A DNA stretch of 64,000 bases from Marinihelvus sp942491555 (GTDB taxonomy: Bacteria > Pseudomonadota > Gammaproteobacteria > Xanthomonadales > SZUA-36): positions 1-64,000 of the forward strand of contig CALOBN010000006.1 of assembly GCA_942491555.1 (NCBI GenBank), read 5' to 3'. Made by a program: the position numbers and the translations under genes. How positions within the stretch are numbered: position 1 is the first letter of the stretch; each line of letters starts with the position of its first letter. Shown here piece after piece: positions 42,919 through 51,605 of the stretch. A model generated the notes under the pieces. The model was not told the DNA's origin. It worked only from the letters and a program-made list of their open reading frames with translations, and did no database searches.

Positions 42919-43260
42919 TTGATTAATTCATTTACCCCAAGGGTACGAACCGCAGTGATGTTTACTGCGCTAACAAGTTTCAGCCTGATGGCCAGCGCCC
43001 AGGTCGAAGAGGACAGCTCTGTCTCGTTCAGCGAGGCAAACGCTCAAATGGAAGCCGCATTGGGTTTACCCTCTGCAGAGTCTTCCATCACGACCGGCGC
43101 CGATGGCACCGTCGGTGCTCGCGTGGGACTCGAGTCCATGAAAATGCTGGTGGTTCGCCAGAATGAGGACGGCAGCTATTCCTACGGCCACGCCGGCTCA
43201 GAAAGCGAGGCCACGGAGTTTATGGAAAGCACGAGCACGCCTCACCAGGAGGAGAAGTAA
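42919..43260 (+). CDS. Small secreted protein encoded just before a metalloprotease
   Basis: TTG 42919 follows GAGAGG by about 8 nt. The 113-residue product has a signal peptide (MFTALTSFSLMASAQ) and an acidic mature part with GADGTVGARVGLESMKMLVV then RQNEDGSYSYGHAG. This 'VG-x-R-[LV]-G-x-E-x-M-x-x-x-VV-R' pattern recalls proteins annotated as post-PEP-CTERM-1, but I am not sure of that. Only 2 bp separate its stop from the protease ATG, so they form an operon. A chaperone, inhibitor or propeptide-in-trans for the protease is a reasonable hypothesis without direct evidence. Confidence 0.6.
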   Translation: MINSFTPRVRTAVMFTALTSFSLMASAQVEEDSSVSFSEANAQMEAALGLPSAESSITTGADGTVGARVGLESMKMLVVRQNEDGSYSYGHAGSESEATEFMESTSTPHQEEK

Positions 43261-43262
43261 TC

Positions 43263-44651
43263 ATGCGAATGAAAAAATTGCTGGCGCAAGGCGCCATATT
43301 GATGGGTGCTGCTTCCCTGATGTCCGCTGCCCATGCGGCAGACGTAATACTCGTGAATTTTGATCCCCCGGGCTTCGGACTGAACGACCCGACCCCCGTT
43401 GCGCCGTTGCCCAGTAACCCCGGGACAACCGTGGGAGAGCAACGATTTATTTCCTTCCAGGCGGGTGCAACCAAGTGGGGCGAAACGCTACAGAGCGATG
43501 TGCCGATCTTTGTCGCCGCCTCCTTTCAGCCACGGCCATGCAACGCCACCGGTGGTGTTCTGGCCAGCGCGGGCCCAACGTTTGTATTCCGCGACTTCCC
43601 CGGAGCCGAGGTGCCTGAAACCTGGTACGTCAGCGCGCTTGCGGATGCCCTCATCGGGGTAGACCAGGTTCCTGGTGATATCGACTCAGTTGCTTTCTTC
43701 AACTCCGAACTGGGAACACCGGGCTGCCTTGAGAACTCAAGCTGGTACTACGGTCTGGACGGCAACGAAGGACCGGGCCAGATTGACTTTCTCGCGACCG
43801 TGACCCATGAACTGGCGCATGGCCTGGGCTTCCTTGAGCTCTATAGCGAAGCTACTGGAGCGCCGTTCATCGGATTTCAGGATATCTACGCGACCTTCAT
43901 GTTCGACACCAACCAGGGCAAGTTCTTCAACGAGATGACCGATGCAGAGCGCCTGCAGGCGCAGGTTGCCGGTGGTGCGCTCGTCTGGACAGGCGAGAAC
44001 GTAACCGCGCAGGCGCCAGACGTTCTTGGACCCAGTCCGGCGATTCAGGTCCTGCGACCCAAGGCGCTCAAGGGCTTCCTTGATGTGCAGCAAGCGAGCT
44101 TTGGACCACCGCTGGTACTTAACGGCGGCATGACGGGACAGATCGCACTCGCTGATGATGGCGTAGGTGTTGGTACGGATGCTTGTGAGGCGATCACCAA
44201 CCGCGGCCTGCGTGGCAAGATTGCGCTGATCGATCGTGGTGGTTGTGCATTCACGACCAAGGTGCTGAATGCACAGGCCGCTGGTGCCAAGGGTGCAATC
44301 GTGGCAAACAATGCGCCCGGTGGCCCGGCACCAATGGGTGGCTTCAGCCCGGACGTGACGATTCCCTCCGTGGGCATTACGCTCGACCAGGGTGACGCCT
44401 TCAAGGCTGCCGGTAAAGTCAACCTCAAGCTGATCCTTAACCCGGACAGGCTTGCAGGCGCTAATGATGACGGGCTGGTTCTGCTCTACGCACCAAACCC
44501 GGTTCAGCCCGGTTCATCGAAGTCGCACTTCGATACCTCGGCATCACCGAACCTGTTGATGGAACCGTCCATCACTTCAACGCTGGATGCGGCCAATGAT
44601 CTTGACCTCACCCCGGCGCTGTTTGATGACATCGGTTGGATCTTGCAGTAA
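43263..44651 (+). CDS. Secreted PA-domain zinc metalloprotease
   Basis: The 462-residue protein starts with a Sec signal (LLAQGAILMGAASLMSAAHA). The zinc-binding motif is VTHELAHGLGFLELYSE (HExxHxxGFxE) in the middle. A protease-associated (PA) domain is inserted after it (GKIALIDRGGCAFTTKVLNA, AAGAKGAIVANN). The C-terminus returns to the catalytic fold and ends LTPALFDDIGWIL, as in related secreted enzymes. It should act outside the cell or in the periplasm. The PA domain often restricts substrate access. The GAGGAGAA run before ATG 43263 is the ribosome-binding site; a strong terminator follows. Confidence 0.85.
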   Translation: MRMKKLLAQGAILMGAASLMSAAHAADVILVNFDPPGFGLNDPTPVAPLPSNPGTTVGEQRFISFQAGATKWGETLQSDVPIFVAASFQPRPCNATGGVLASAGPTFVFRDFPGAEVPETWYVSALADALIGVDQVPGDIDSVAFFNSELGTPGCLENSSWYYGLDGNEGPGQIDFLATVTHELAHGLGFLELYSEATGAPFIGFQDIYATFMFDTNQGKFFNEMTDAERLQAQVAGGALVWTGENVTAQAPDVLGPSPAIQVLRPKALKGFLDVQQASFGPPLVLNGGMTGQIALADDGVGVGTDACEAITNRGLRGKIALIDRGGCAFTTKVLNAQAAGAKGAIVANNAPGGPAPMGGFSPDVTIPSVGITLDQGDAFKAAGKVNLKLILNPDRLAGANDDGLVLLYAPNPVQPGSSKSHFDTSASPNLLMEPSITSTLDAANDLDLTPALFDDIGWILQ

Positions 44652-44693
44652 GGCAAAAGTAAAGCGCCGGTTTCTATCGGCGTGTGCTTAGGT

Positions 44694-44734
44694 ACATAAA
44701 AAAGCCCGGCCCTGGTGCCGGGCTTTTTTTATGT
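44694..44734. terminator. Strong bidirectional Rho-independent terminator
   Basis: A near-perfect 17-bp stem (AAAAAAGCCCGGC pairing with GCCGGGCTTTTTTT) and a 6-nt loop sit between the metalloprotease stop and the convergent cupin gene. T-tracts exist on both strands, so it can end both transcripts. Confidence 0.9.
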
Positions 44735-44771
44735 CTTTTGTTCGAGGAGCATCGGAGATGGGAGACCTGCG

Positions 44772-45137
44772 CTAAACCCACACATCGTTTTGTGCGCTGA
44801 GCTCACCACCGGCCTGTCCCGTATTCACAACGCCACGGGGCTCGATCAGCAAAACGTGACACTCCTGCGCTGCGCAGGGTTTGTGCTCGACGCCCTTCGC
44901 TACAACAACCATTTCGCCCTCGCCGAGGTGAATCGTGCGGTCACGGAATTCGATGCTCATTGAGCCCTGCAAAACCAGGAACAGTTCGTCCGTGTCAGCA
45001 TGCTGATGCCAGACGAATTCGCCTTCAAATTTGGCCAGCTTGACCTGGTAGTCGTTTAACTCCGCGATGACACGCGGTGACCAGAGGTCCTCGAACTGCT
45101 TAAGCTTGTTCGCGAGATTGACGACTTCATGGGTCAT
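44772..45137 (-). CDS. Cupin-domain protein
   Basis: GGAGG precedes ATG 45137. The 121-residue single-domain cupin has the metal-binding motif 1 in FVWHQHADTDELFLVLQG (two His, one Glu) and motif 2 in VVAKGVEHKPCA (His). Small cupins of this kind bind a metal and may be sugar isomerases, dioxygenases or storage proteins; none can be chosen here. It stands alone, converging on the metalloprotease operon. Confidence 0.82.
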   Translation of the reverse strand: MTHEVVNLANKLKQFEDLWSPRVIAELNDYQVKLAKFEGEFVWHQHADTDELFLVLQGSMSIEFRDRTIHLGEGEMVVVAKGVEHKPCAAQECHVLLIEPRGVVNTGQAGGELSAQNDVWV

Positions 45138-45271
45138 TGTGCTTACCTCCGGATCTTCTAATGACCTGATAAACAGGCTGTGCCGAATTTTATCGTCAAA
45201 CTCCCGTCATTTTTTGCATTACGGTTTCAGTTTTGTGACGCGGGTCTTGGCTTTGCGCTGATTGCCGATAA

Positions 45272-46291
45272 TCACAGGATTAGACTCAGCCTCAGACGCC
45301 AGGCCTCACCCTCGGCACCATTGGAATCGCCCAGAATGCTGCCATAAGTGAACGCCATACCGAGACGCCGGTTAACGATCACGCCCAGCGCAATTTCACC
45401 GAACCATTGATCCAGTGCCGAGTCACGCGGTCGTCCATCGGCGAAAGTTGCACCGCCATTTTGATATTGGGCGCCGACAGCAGTCCACCATCTACCCGTT
45501 ATATGGTGCAAAATCTGGGTCTCGATGACATATAAAGGGTCCTGCTCAAGCTCAGCGGCAAGCCCGAAAGGTTCATTATTATTCCCGAAAAACCGCGCCT
45601 GCGGCGTGACTTCCAGAAAAGTTGTTCTGCGTGCCCCGTCAATGGGCAGAACCATGGGGAAGACCAGGTCTACTGCATGACGATTGAACCCCGGGTTCAG
45701 CAAGCGCGCCGCATCGTAGTCACCATAGGGAAGAATCCAGTTCACTTGCGCGGACAGCTGAAAGCCCTGCGTATACTCCCGCCAGGCCTGGCCTTGCAGG
45801 GCCGGCGTGCCGACAAGACCCATCCTGAAACTCAACGCAGGGTCGCTGAAACCCGCCGCTCCGCCGGCAAGTGGAGACCCGGGCTCAGGTCCGCCCGCAA
45901 AAGCCTCGGCATTGATATCAACATGGCTCAGCGTGAAGCCCAACATCGCGAGACGGTCGAGTAAGCCAAAGCGATAGAAAAAGTTCAGGCTGCTGGTCCG
46001 CGTCTGAATATCCAGCTCACCAAAATCGGACTGACCCAGGCGAAAGTTCGTTTCGGAGTCCAGGTAACTGACCGAGACTGTTTTAAGACCGACCGGTGTC
46101 AGGAAATTAATATTGGGTCCGGCACCCTGGGCCATGACGGGTGGAGAAAAAGCGACGCCGAACAGGATACAAAGCATCGCAATGCATGCTGCTGTCTTAC
46201 AAACGTTTCTGCTTATTCGTAAAAATAATCTCGCGACCGGCAGTAACTCCGCAGTCGGCGAGGAGCAGGCGTTGTAAAAATTGAAGCTCAA
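45272..46291 (-). CDS. Outer-membrane transporter-like barrel (phenol MetA-degradation family type)
   Basis: TTG 46291 overlaps the stop of the upstream hydrolase gene (TTGA) and is served by GGAGGG in that gene's Gly codons. A long N-terminus contains the signal (MLCILFGVAFSPPVMAQG). The rest alternates amphipathic strands ending in a barrel-type final strand WRLRLSLIL. Phrases such as LNFFYRFGLLDRLAMLGFTL and LQGQAWREYTQGFQLSAQVN resemble the MetA-pathway putative channel family of hydrophobic-compound transporters. Substrate unknown. Translational coupling with a lipoprotein hydrolase suggests a joint envelope role. Confidence 0.65.
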   Translation of the reverse strand: MSFNFYNACSSPTAELLPVARLFLRISRNVCKTAACIAMLCILFGVAFSPPVMAQGAGPNINFLTPVGLKTVSVSYLDSETNFRLGQSDFGELDIQTRTSSLNFFYRFGLLDRLAMLGFTLSHVDINAEAFAGGPEPGSPLAGGAAGFSDPALSFRMGLVGTPALQGQAWREYTQGFQLSAQVNWILPYGDYDAARLLNPGFNRHAVDLVFPMVLPIDGARRTTFLEVTPQARFFGNNNEPFGLAAELEQDPLYVIETQILHHITGRWWTAVGAQYQNGGATFADGRPRDSALDQWFGEIALGVIVNRRLGMAFTYGSILGDSNGAEGEAWRLRLSLIL

Positions 46292-47667
46292 AGCCCTCCA
46301 CCCCCTCCTTTATCCTCAGCCAACAGTTCTTGAGCTTTGGCCAGCTCCTCCGCGAATTCCTCGTCGACCAGGCCAATCGCCTCCCAGAGCCGTGAAATAT
46401 AGTCCGGGGGAAAGACGAACACGGGAAGGTCCTCCGCTTCCACCAGGCCGCGTTGTTCTGGCGGAAGGTCGTAGTACATGGACATCAACACATCACTGCT
46501 GGCCCACGGACTGTTGCGGAAATATCCGTGTCCATTGCCGGTATCGGAGCCCTCGGCATCCGTGACGTTTATAAAACTGATACGGTCCCGGTAATCGATG
46601 ATGGCCTGCCGGGCCAACGAGCTCATTTCTTCTCCCGCCACACCCCATATTTCTCCCAGCCGCTCGCGACGGGTAAGTACTCTGGAGATCCCCAGCGCCT
46701 GGTCGTTCTCCGACATGTACACCGATATATGCCGGGCCACATTGAGAATACCGTCCGACATGTATTGCGCGAATACGCCGCGATCGATGTCACTGCCTAC
46801 CAGGACCACATCACGCAGGTGCAACTGTTCAAAAATCTCGTCGGCTGACTCGCCCTGATGAATCAGTGCCAGCTGTTCCATGGCGCGCAACACCATCCGG
46901 CTACCATTGCTGTAGCCGATGATGTTGATCTGTTCAGCGTCTGTCCGATCGGCAATCAGCTGGATAAGCAGGCGCAGATTGCGCGCATAGCCCATGGAGG
47001 TGTCTGTATCCTTGATGTAGGCAAACCTGCTGGGTGTAGACGGCCATGAGTAAGCAACAAAGGCGCCCTCATAGCCCAGGAAATGCCACAACTCAGCGGA
47101 GACCAGTAAGGGGTTCTCGAAGAGCACCCTGTAACCATGCACATAGATATACACGTGCTTTTTTTGTGACACGGCCATTTGGGCGTTAATGGCATCCACG
47201 AAGCGCTCGGTTGCATCCTCGGGAATGACATCCTCGGCAACCTGGCTCAAATCAAACCAGGCAGGGACGGAGCTTTCCAGCATGCCCCACTCGTCCACAC
47301 TGGAAATGCTGACCGGAAACTCAACGGTTCGCGCCCTCAGCATGGATACCTGCCGCGCGAATTCCCACTCAAACTCCTTTTTCCCGAACTGAATTTCCGC
47401 CAGACCCAAGCGAAGAATCTGGCCACGCTCACTGAGGTAATACGGCTCAGAATCTTCCTCGGTTGCGGGCGCACGATCGGTCGCAAACAAAATCCCGTCG
47501 TAGGGCAACAGGTCAAACGGATGGGTTTCTGGTACGGGGTTCAGCAACCCGTCGCCGTAAACATCAGGCGCCGGCATAAGGTCAATTTGGTAGACTTCCG
47601 GCGTGGCACAAGCAGCAAGCACGCCCATGATGCCCACCAAACCAAAGATATTTTTGATAAGCCGCAT
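46288..47667 (-). CDS. DUF900-type alpha/beta-hydrolase lipoprotein
   Basis: ATG 47667 begins a lipoprotein signal with lipobox LAAC (IFGLVGIMGVLAAC). The 459-residue protein has an alpha/beta-hydrolase fold: VYIYVHGYRVLFENP (oxyanion and His-Gly region), nucleophile in INIIGYSNGSRMVLRAM (G-x-S-x-G), and an acidic residue in VVLVGSDIDRGVF. The DUF900 family has the same layout. The C-terminus is rich in Glu/Ala and ends with five glycines, whose codons make the ribosome-binding site of the next gene. Probably a membrane-anchored esterase facing the periplasm. Confidence 0.78.
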   Translation of the reverse strand: MRLIKNIFGLVGIMGVLAACATPEVYQIDLMPAPDVYGDGLLNPVPETHPFDLLPYDGILFATDRAPATEEDSEPYYLSERGQILRLGLAEIQFGKKEFEWEFARQVSMLRARTVEFPVSISSVDEWGMLESSVPAWFDLSQVAEDVIPEDATERFVDAINAQMAVSQKKHVYIYVHGYRVLFENPLLVSAELWHFLGYEGAFVAYSWPSTPSRFAYIKDTDTSMGYARNLRLLIQLIADRTDAEQINIIGYSNGSRMVLRAMEQLALIHQGESADEIFEQLHLRDVVLVGSDIDRGVFAQYMSDGILNVARHISVYMSENDQALGISRVLTRRERLGEIWGVAGEEMSSLARQAIIDYRDRISFINVTDAEGSDTGNGHGYFRNSPWASSDVLMSMYYDLPPEQRGLVEAEDLPVFVFPPDYISRLWEAIGLVDEEFAEELAKAQELLAEDKGGGGGL

Positions 47668-47870
47668 TACGATGACTGGCCCCAGTGATACGTGATATCC
47701 ACGCACGTGATTGTTACAGAATCAGGGAACATACCAGATTGGGGTCTTGAGCACGGCACAACCCTATGCGTTGTTCCAGCCCTTCGCTCTGAATCGGGAT
47801 ACCTGATCAATGCAGTTCGAGGTTTCTGTTCGGGAGCACTCCAGGCTGGAGAAGTGGGACGTCGCCTGGT

Positions 47871-48638
47871 TCAGAACCTGAAATTGAACGCCACGGTTGG
47901 ACCACTAAGTTCCATATCCGTTGTGAGGTCGCCGTCCTTAAGCTTCGATTCTTTGTACTGGTAGCCAAATAAGAACTGGTTGTGCTGCTTTTTGCCAACG
48001 GTATAGGCAAAGTTCGCCTGCAGCAAAAGCGTGCCGTCGGTGTCACCGAAACTGTAGTCACCACGGGTCAACAATTTCCAGCGATCGGTGAAATCGAAGC
48101 GATAACGCAGCCCGAATAAGGCGTCGGTGTAACCCTCGTCCGAACGTATGGTGCCCAGCGGCGTTCCGTTCTGGTTACCGCTAAAGGAAAATCGATTGTC
48201 GGAACTGGTATAGCGCACACCGGCAATCAGATTCAGTGACGAACCAACCCCGCCGGGCCAGTAGGACACGGCCGCATCCAGCATTACCTGCTCAAAGCTG
48301 GAATCAACCGTCAGGAATTGTCGCACCACGCGATCGGAAGCCTCCATGTACAACAGGTCGGTGAACACACTCCAGTTGCCTTTGCCATATTCCACGTTCA
48401 GCATGAACGCGGCATCGATCTTGTCCACCACGTCCTTGACCCTGATCTGGCCACCACCGATATCTGTACCCTGGTAACTCAGATCAACCTTCGTCGTCGG
48501 TGCCCAGACATAGGGGGTAATCGACCAGCGGAATTCAGCGGGTTCCTGGGCGGCGACCTTCTGCGCGGGAACAACCAAAAGCGCTGCACCGATCGCCGAT
48601 GAGAGCAGTATCGATTTTGCCAGTGCGTAACTTGTCAT
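47871..48638 (-). CDS. Outer-membrane beta-barrel protein
   Basis: The start is taken at ATG 48638, just before the signal (LLSSAIGAALLVVPAQKVAA); upstream residues in the frame are not signal-like. The 255 residues alternate short amphipathic strands and turns (RWSITPYVWAPTTKVDLSY, SLNLIAGVRYTSSDNRFSF, RYRFDFTDRWKLLTRGDYSF) and end in the aromatic strand GPTVAFNFRF, the barrel-assembly signal. Ligand unknown. Divergent from the TPR regulator at 48757, with a palindrome in the shared promoter region, so that regulator may control it. Confidence 0.75.
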   Translation of the reverse strand: MTSYALAKSILLSSAIGAALLVVPAQKVAAQEPAEFRWSITPYVWAPTTKVDLSYQGTDIGGGQIRVKDVVDKIDAAFMLNVEYGKGNWSVFTDLLYMEASDRVVRQFLTVDSSFEQVMLDAAVSYWPGGVGSSLNLIAGVRYTSSDNRFSFSGNQNGTPLGTIRSDEGYTDALFGLRYRFDFTDRWKLLTRGDYSFGDTDGTLLLQANFAYTVGKKQHNQFLFGYQYKESKLKDGDLTTDMELSGPTVAFNFRF

Positions 48639-48697
48639 CGTTTTTTTACCATTGCCTTTCAAGACTAGGGGATAACGACCCTGATCGTAACGGATAT

Positions 48698-48712
48698 ACT
48701 GTAGTCTACAGT
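48698..48712. promoter_or_regulatory. 15-bp palindrome in a divergent promoter region
   Basis: ACTGTA-GTC-TACAGT is a perfect 6-3-6 inverted repeat in the 118-bp space between the barrel gene and the TPR-protein gene. It is a candidate operator for a dimeric regulator. Confidence 0.45.
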
Positions 48713-48756
48713 CGGTATCTGAGCGCCCTGGATCACACACGCGGATTCACTTTTAA

Positions 48757-50388
48757 ATGACCAAACCAATACCAGCCGTCGATAATCTGGAATCGTTGGT
48801 TCGCACTCAACTCAAACGAATACTGGCGCATCCGGAGTTTCATGCCACGCCGAAGATGCATGATTTCCTGAGCTTTGTGGTGGAAGAAACACTCGCCGGA
48901 AACACTGCGAAAATCAAGGGCTTTACAGTTGCTACCGAAGTATATGGTCGCGACGAGAGCTTTGATCCTGCGCACGACCCGGTGGTGCGCATACAGGCAG
49001 GACGGCTCCGCCGCGCACTGGAACGCTATTACCTGATCGCCGGTAAAAACGACCCGATCCTCATCGACATTCCCAAGGGGCGCTACGTCCCGAAATTTAC
49101 CAGGCAACTTGCGCATGCCGGGAACAACCACGGCCACCCCGGGAGTAAGCCCGAAAACGGCGCAGTCTGGCCATCGGTCCTGGTACTGCCCTTCGAGGAC
49201 ATGACAGGCTTACCCGAGCTGGCATATCTGGCACCCGGCCTGGCAACTGATCTGTGCGTGGAACTCGGAAACTGTGGCGATTTGCGCGTTATTTTATCAA
49301 CCGTGAGCGATCCGAATCAGTGTTTAGGCGAGCTGCCGGAATTCATCATTCAGGGCAACGTCCGCACGAGTGGGTCAACGGTCAAGGTTGTCGTGCAACT
49401 TGTGGCAAGTAAGACGGGTGAACAGCTATGGGCTGATACGCTCAAAACCACGATCGCAAGCCGGGAACTTCTCGCCTTCCAGGAAAAAGCCGCTCTGACC
49501 ATCAGCGCACAGATCGCCGGGGAACATGGCGCCATATTCCGTGAAATGTCGCGCCATTTTGACCAACTGAATGGTGAAGATACGAGCGCCTATACCGCGA
49601 TCCTCAAAGGCTACGCGTACCATCTGAAAACCGATGAAGCGTCTTTTCTGTCTGCCGTTGAAGCGCTTCGAACAGCGCATGCACAGGATCCCGCCTGCGG
49701 ACCTGTCTGCACCATGTATGCCCTCTTGCACCTGGACAACATTGCGCTTGATTTTAAGGATCCGCGGCTGAGCTCGCTGGAGGCTGCGCTCGCCCTTGCA
49801 CGTGAGGGCGTCCGCCTTGCGCCTACAAACCAGCTGGGCCGAATCGCCCTGATCCGGGGCCTCATGATGAATGATGACCTGGCTGACGCCCTGCAAGAGA
49901 CCGAGGCAGCCATCGCACTGTCCCCGGACTCCCTGCTGTACATGGACATACTGGGCTATCTGCTGGTGCTCCTTGGAGAGCCTGAACGGGGTGAGCACCT
50001 GATCCGGAAGGCGTTTCGATTGAACCCCTGGTCCCGCGCTTTTTCGCGTTACGCGCTGTGGTTAAACCGCTTCAGGGAAGGCGACCTGGAAGCGGCCCTC
50101 GGTGAACTCGATGGGCTTCGTGGCGTTGGTGCTTTCTGGGACCCACTCGCGCGGGCCGCGACCCTGGGACAACTAGGGCGCCGCGATGATAGCCAACAGG
50201 CAATTGCTGAACTGCTTGAGCTCAAGCCGGATTTCCCTGCCAATGGCCGCGGGCTAATGCGCCACTACGTCAAGATGCCAGCCGTCCTGGAGAAAGTCAT
50301 CGAAGGTCTCGCGGCCGGAGGGCTCACGCTTGAACCGGAGTTCAACGCGGACATATTGCGGCCTGTAGCCTACAGAACGCTACCCTAG
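48757..50388 (+). CDS. TPR protein with FlgO/adenylate-cyclase-associated N-terminal regulatory region
   Basis: In this 543-residue cytosolic protein, residues ~1-125 form a conserved helical module (LESLVRTQLKRILAHPEFH, HDFLSFVVEETLAG, DPVVRIQAGRLRRALERYY, PKGRYVPKF) found at the start of many bacterial TPR or cyclase-linked proteins. Residues ~140-240 resemble the FlgO-like domain (VLVLPFEDMTGLPELAYLAP, GNVRTSGSTVKVVVQL, GEQLWADTL). The rest is TPR-like helical repeats. There is no membrane span and no cyclase catalytic motif. The upstream barrel is divergent and two DUF1254-type genes follow on the same strand. A regulatory role is likely. Confidence 0.75.
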   Translation: MTKPIPAVDNLESLVRTQLKRILAHPEFHATPKMHDFLSFVVEETLAGNTAKIKGFTVATEVYGRDESFDPAHDPVVRIQAGRLRRALERYYLIAGKNDPILIDIPKGRYVPKFTRQLAHAGNNHGHPGSKPENGAVWPSVLVLPFEDMTGLPELAYLAPGLATDLCVELGNCGDLRVILSTVSDPNQCLGELPEFIIQGNVRTSGSTVKVVVQLVASKTGEQLWADTLKTTIASRELLAFQEKAALTISAQIAGEHGAIFREMSRHFDQLNGEDTSAYTAILKGYAYHLKTDEASFLSAVEALRTAHAQDPACGPVCTMYALLHLDNIALDFKDPRLSSLEAALALAREGVRLAPTNQLGRIALIRGLMMNDDLADALQETEAAIALSPDSLLYMDILGYLLVLLGEPERGEHLIRKAFRLNPWSRAFSRYALWLNRFREGDLEAALGELDGLRGVGAFWDPLARAATLGQLGRRDDSQQAIAELLELKPDFPANGRGLMRHYVKMPAVLEKVIEGLAAGGLTLEPEFNADILRPVAYRTLP

Positions 50389-50497
50389 AACGCTTCACTT
50401 CACGCACTGGCCGTCCTAGGCTGGTAGTGGTGATCACTAAATCTCGCTTCGGGGCATCACCACACCAAAGACCGTTGACTTGAGCATGGAGATCACG

Positions 50498-51505
50498 ATG
50501 AAGACGAATATGAAAGTACTGCTGACACTCGCTCTATGCGCACCTGCTGTGAGCATGGCCGAAGACGTCACGGTTGATACCTTTGTGCGTGCCGAATCCG
50601 ACTACAACTTTCAGGCCAATATGCAGGGATTTAACTTCGGCCTTGGCGAGTTGCGGCACCTGCGCGACCCCATCGCCCCGGATAATCAGCCAACAATCCG
50701 CATGAACCAGGACACGCTCTACAGTGGGCTTATGCTGGACCTTTCTGAGCCGGTGACGATCACGCTGCCCGACATCGATGGCCGCTACCAGTCCATGCAC
50801 GTAGTCAGCCAGGATCACTTCGCGTTCGCCGAGGCCGAGCCAGGGACCTACCAGTTAACGGAAGACGATGTGGGTACCCGTTTCGCCATGGTGACCTTCC
50901 GCACATTTCTGGATGTCCTTAACCCTGACGATATTGCCGCGGCGCACGCCGCGCAGGACGCCATTGAGATCAGTGGCGGTGGTGACGGCCCCTACGTCAC
51001 ACCCGACTGGGATCTCGATGACCTGACCATCATCCGCCAGTCGCTGAGCGACGTCGCCGCGCTTGGCTTCAGCACGGATTTCGCCTTTGGCCGCGAGGAT
51101 GAGGTCCGGCCTATCGACCACCTTGTTGGCGCGGCAGCCGGCTGGGGCGGCTTGCCCCGCACGGCGGCTTACTATGTCGTGACCAGTGTTAATGCCAACG
51201 ATGGCGAGACTCCGCATGCGGTTACCGTCCGGGATGTTCCGGTGAACGCTTTCTGGTCCGTCACGGTATATAACGCGGAAGGCTACCTGGAAGCCAACGA
51301 CCTTGGCGTCAACAGCTACAACGACATCAGCGCCGCACCGAACGATGACGGGAGTTTTACTCTGCACTTTGGCGGCTGCGAGGACGACCGCGTGAATTGC
51401 ATACCCACCTCGCCGGGCTGGAATTACTCGATCCGCTTTTATGAGCCGGGTGACGAAATCCTGGATGGCAGCTGGACATTTCCGGAGATCGAACCGGTTA
51501 GTTAA
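50498..51505 (+). CDS. Secreted DUF1254/DUF1214-type protein 1
   Basis: ATG 50498 follows GGAG and starts a Sec signal (KVLLTLALCAPAVSMAEDV); a TTG at 50480 is a weaker choice. The 335-residue product has a short DUF1254-like part (NQDTLYSGLMLDLSEPVTIT, DIDGRYQSMHVVSQDHF) and a DUF1214 part (VNAFWSVTVYNAEGYL, NDDGSFTLHFGG, PGWNYSIRFYEP). Family function is unknown; members are periplasmic or lipid-anchored. It is a paralogue of the next gene, which is longer. A 100-bp gap separates them; probably one operon. Confidence 0.8.
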   Translation: MKTNMKVLLTLALCAPAVSMAEDVTVDTFVRAESDYNFQANMQGFNFGLGELRHLRDPIAPDNQPTIRMNQDTLYSGLMLDLSEPVTITLPDIDGRYQSMHVVSQDHFAFAEAEPGTYQLTEDDVGTRFAMVTFRTFLDVLNPDDIAAAHAAQDAIEISGGGDGPYVTPDWDLDDLTIIRQSLSDVAALGFSTDFAFGREDEVRPIDHLVGAAAGWGGLPRTAAYYVVTSVNANDGETPHAVTVRDVPVNAFWSVTVYNAEGYLEANDLGVNSYNDISAAPNDDGSFTLHFGGCEDDRVNCIPTSPGWNYSIRFYEPGDEILDGSWTFPEIEPVS

Positions 51506-51605
51506 CAGGATGGTGAATCAGGCTACCTGGTGAAATTCCACATCAACCTCTGTTACTCCGGGCCGGCCGGGCGTTTAACAGATAGCACTCAAATAGAGGC
51601 ATGAC

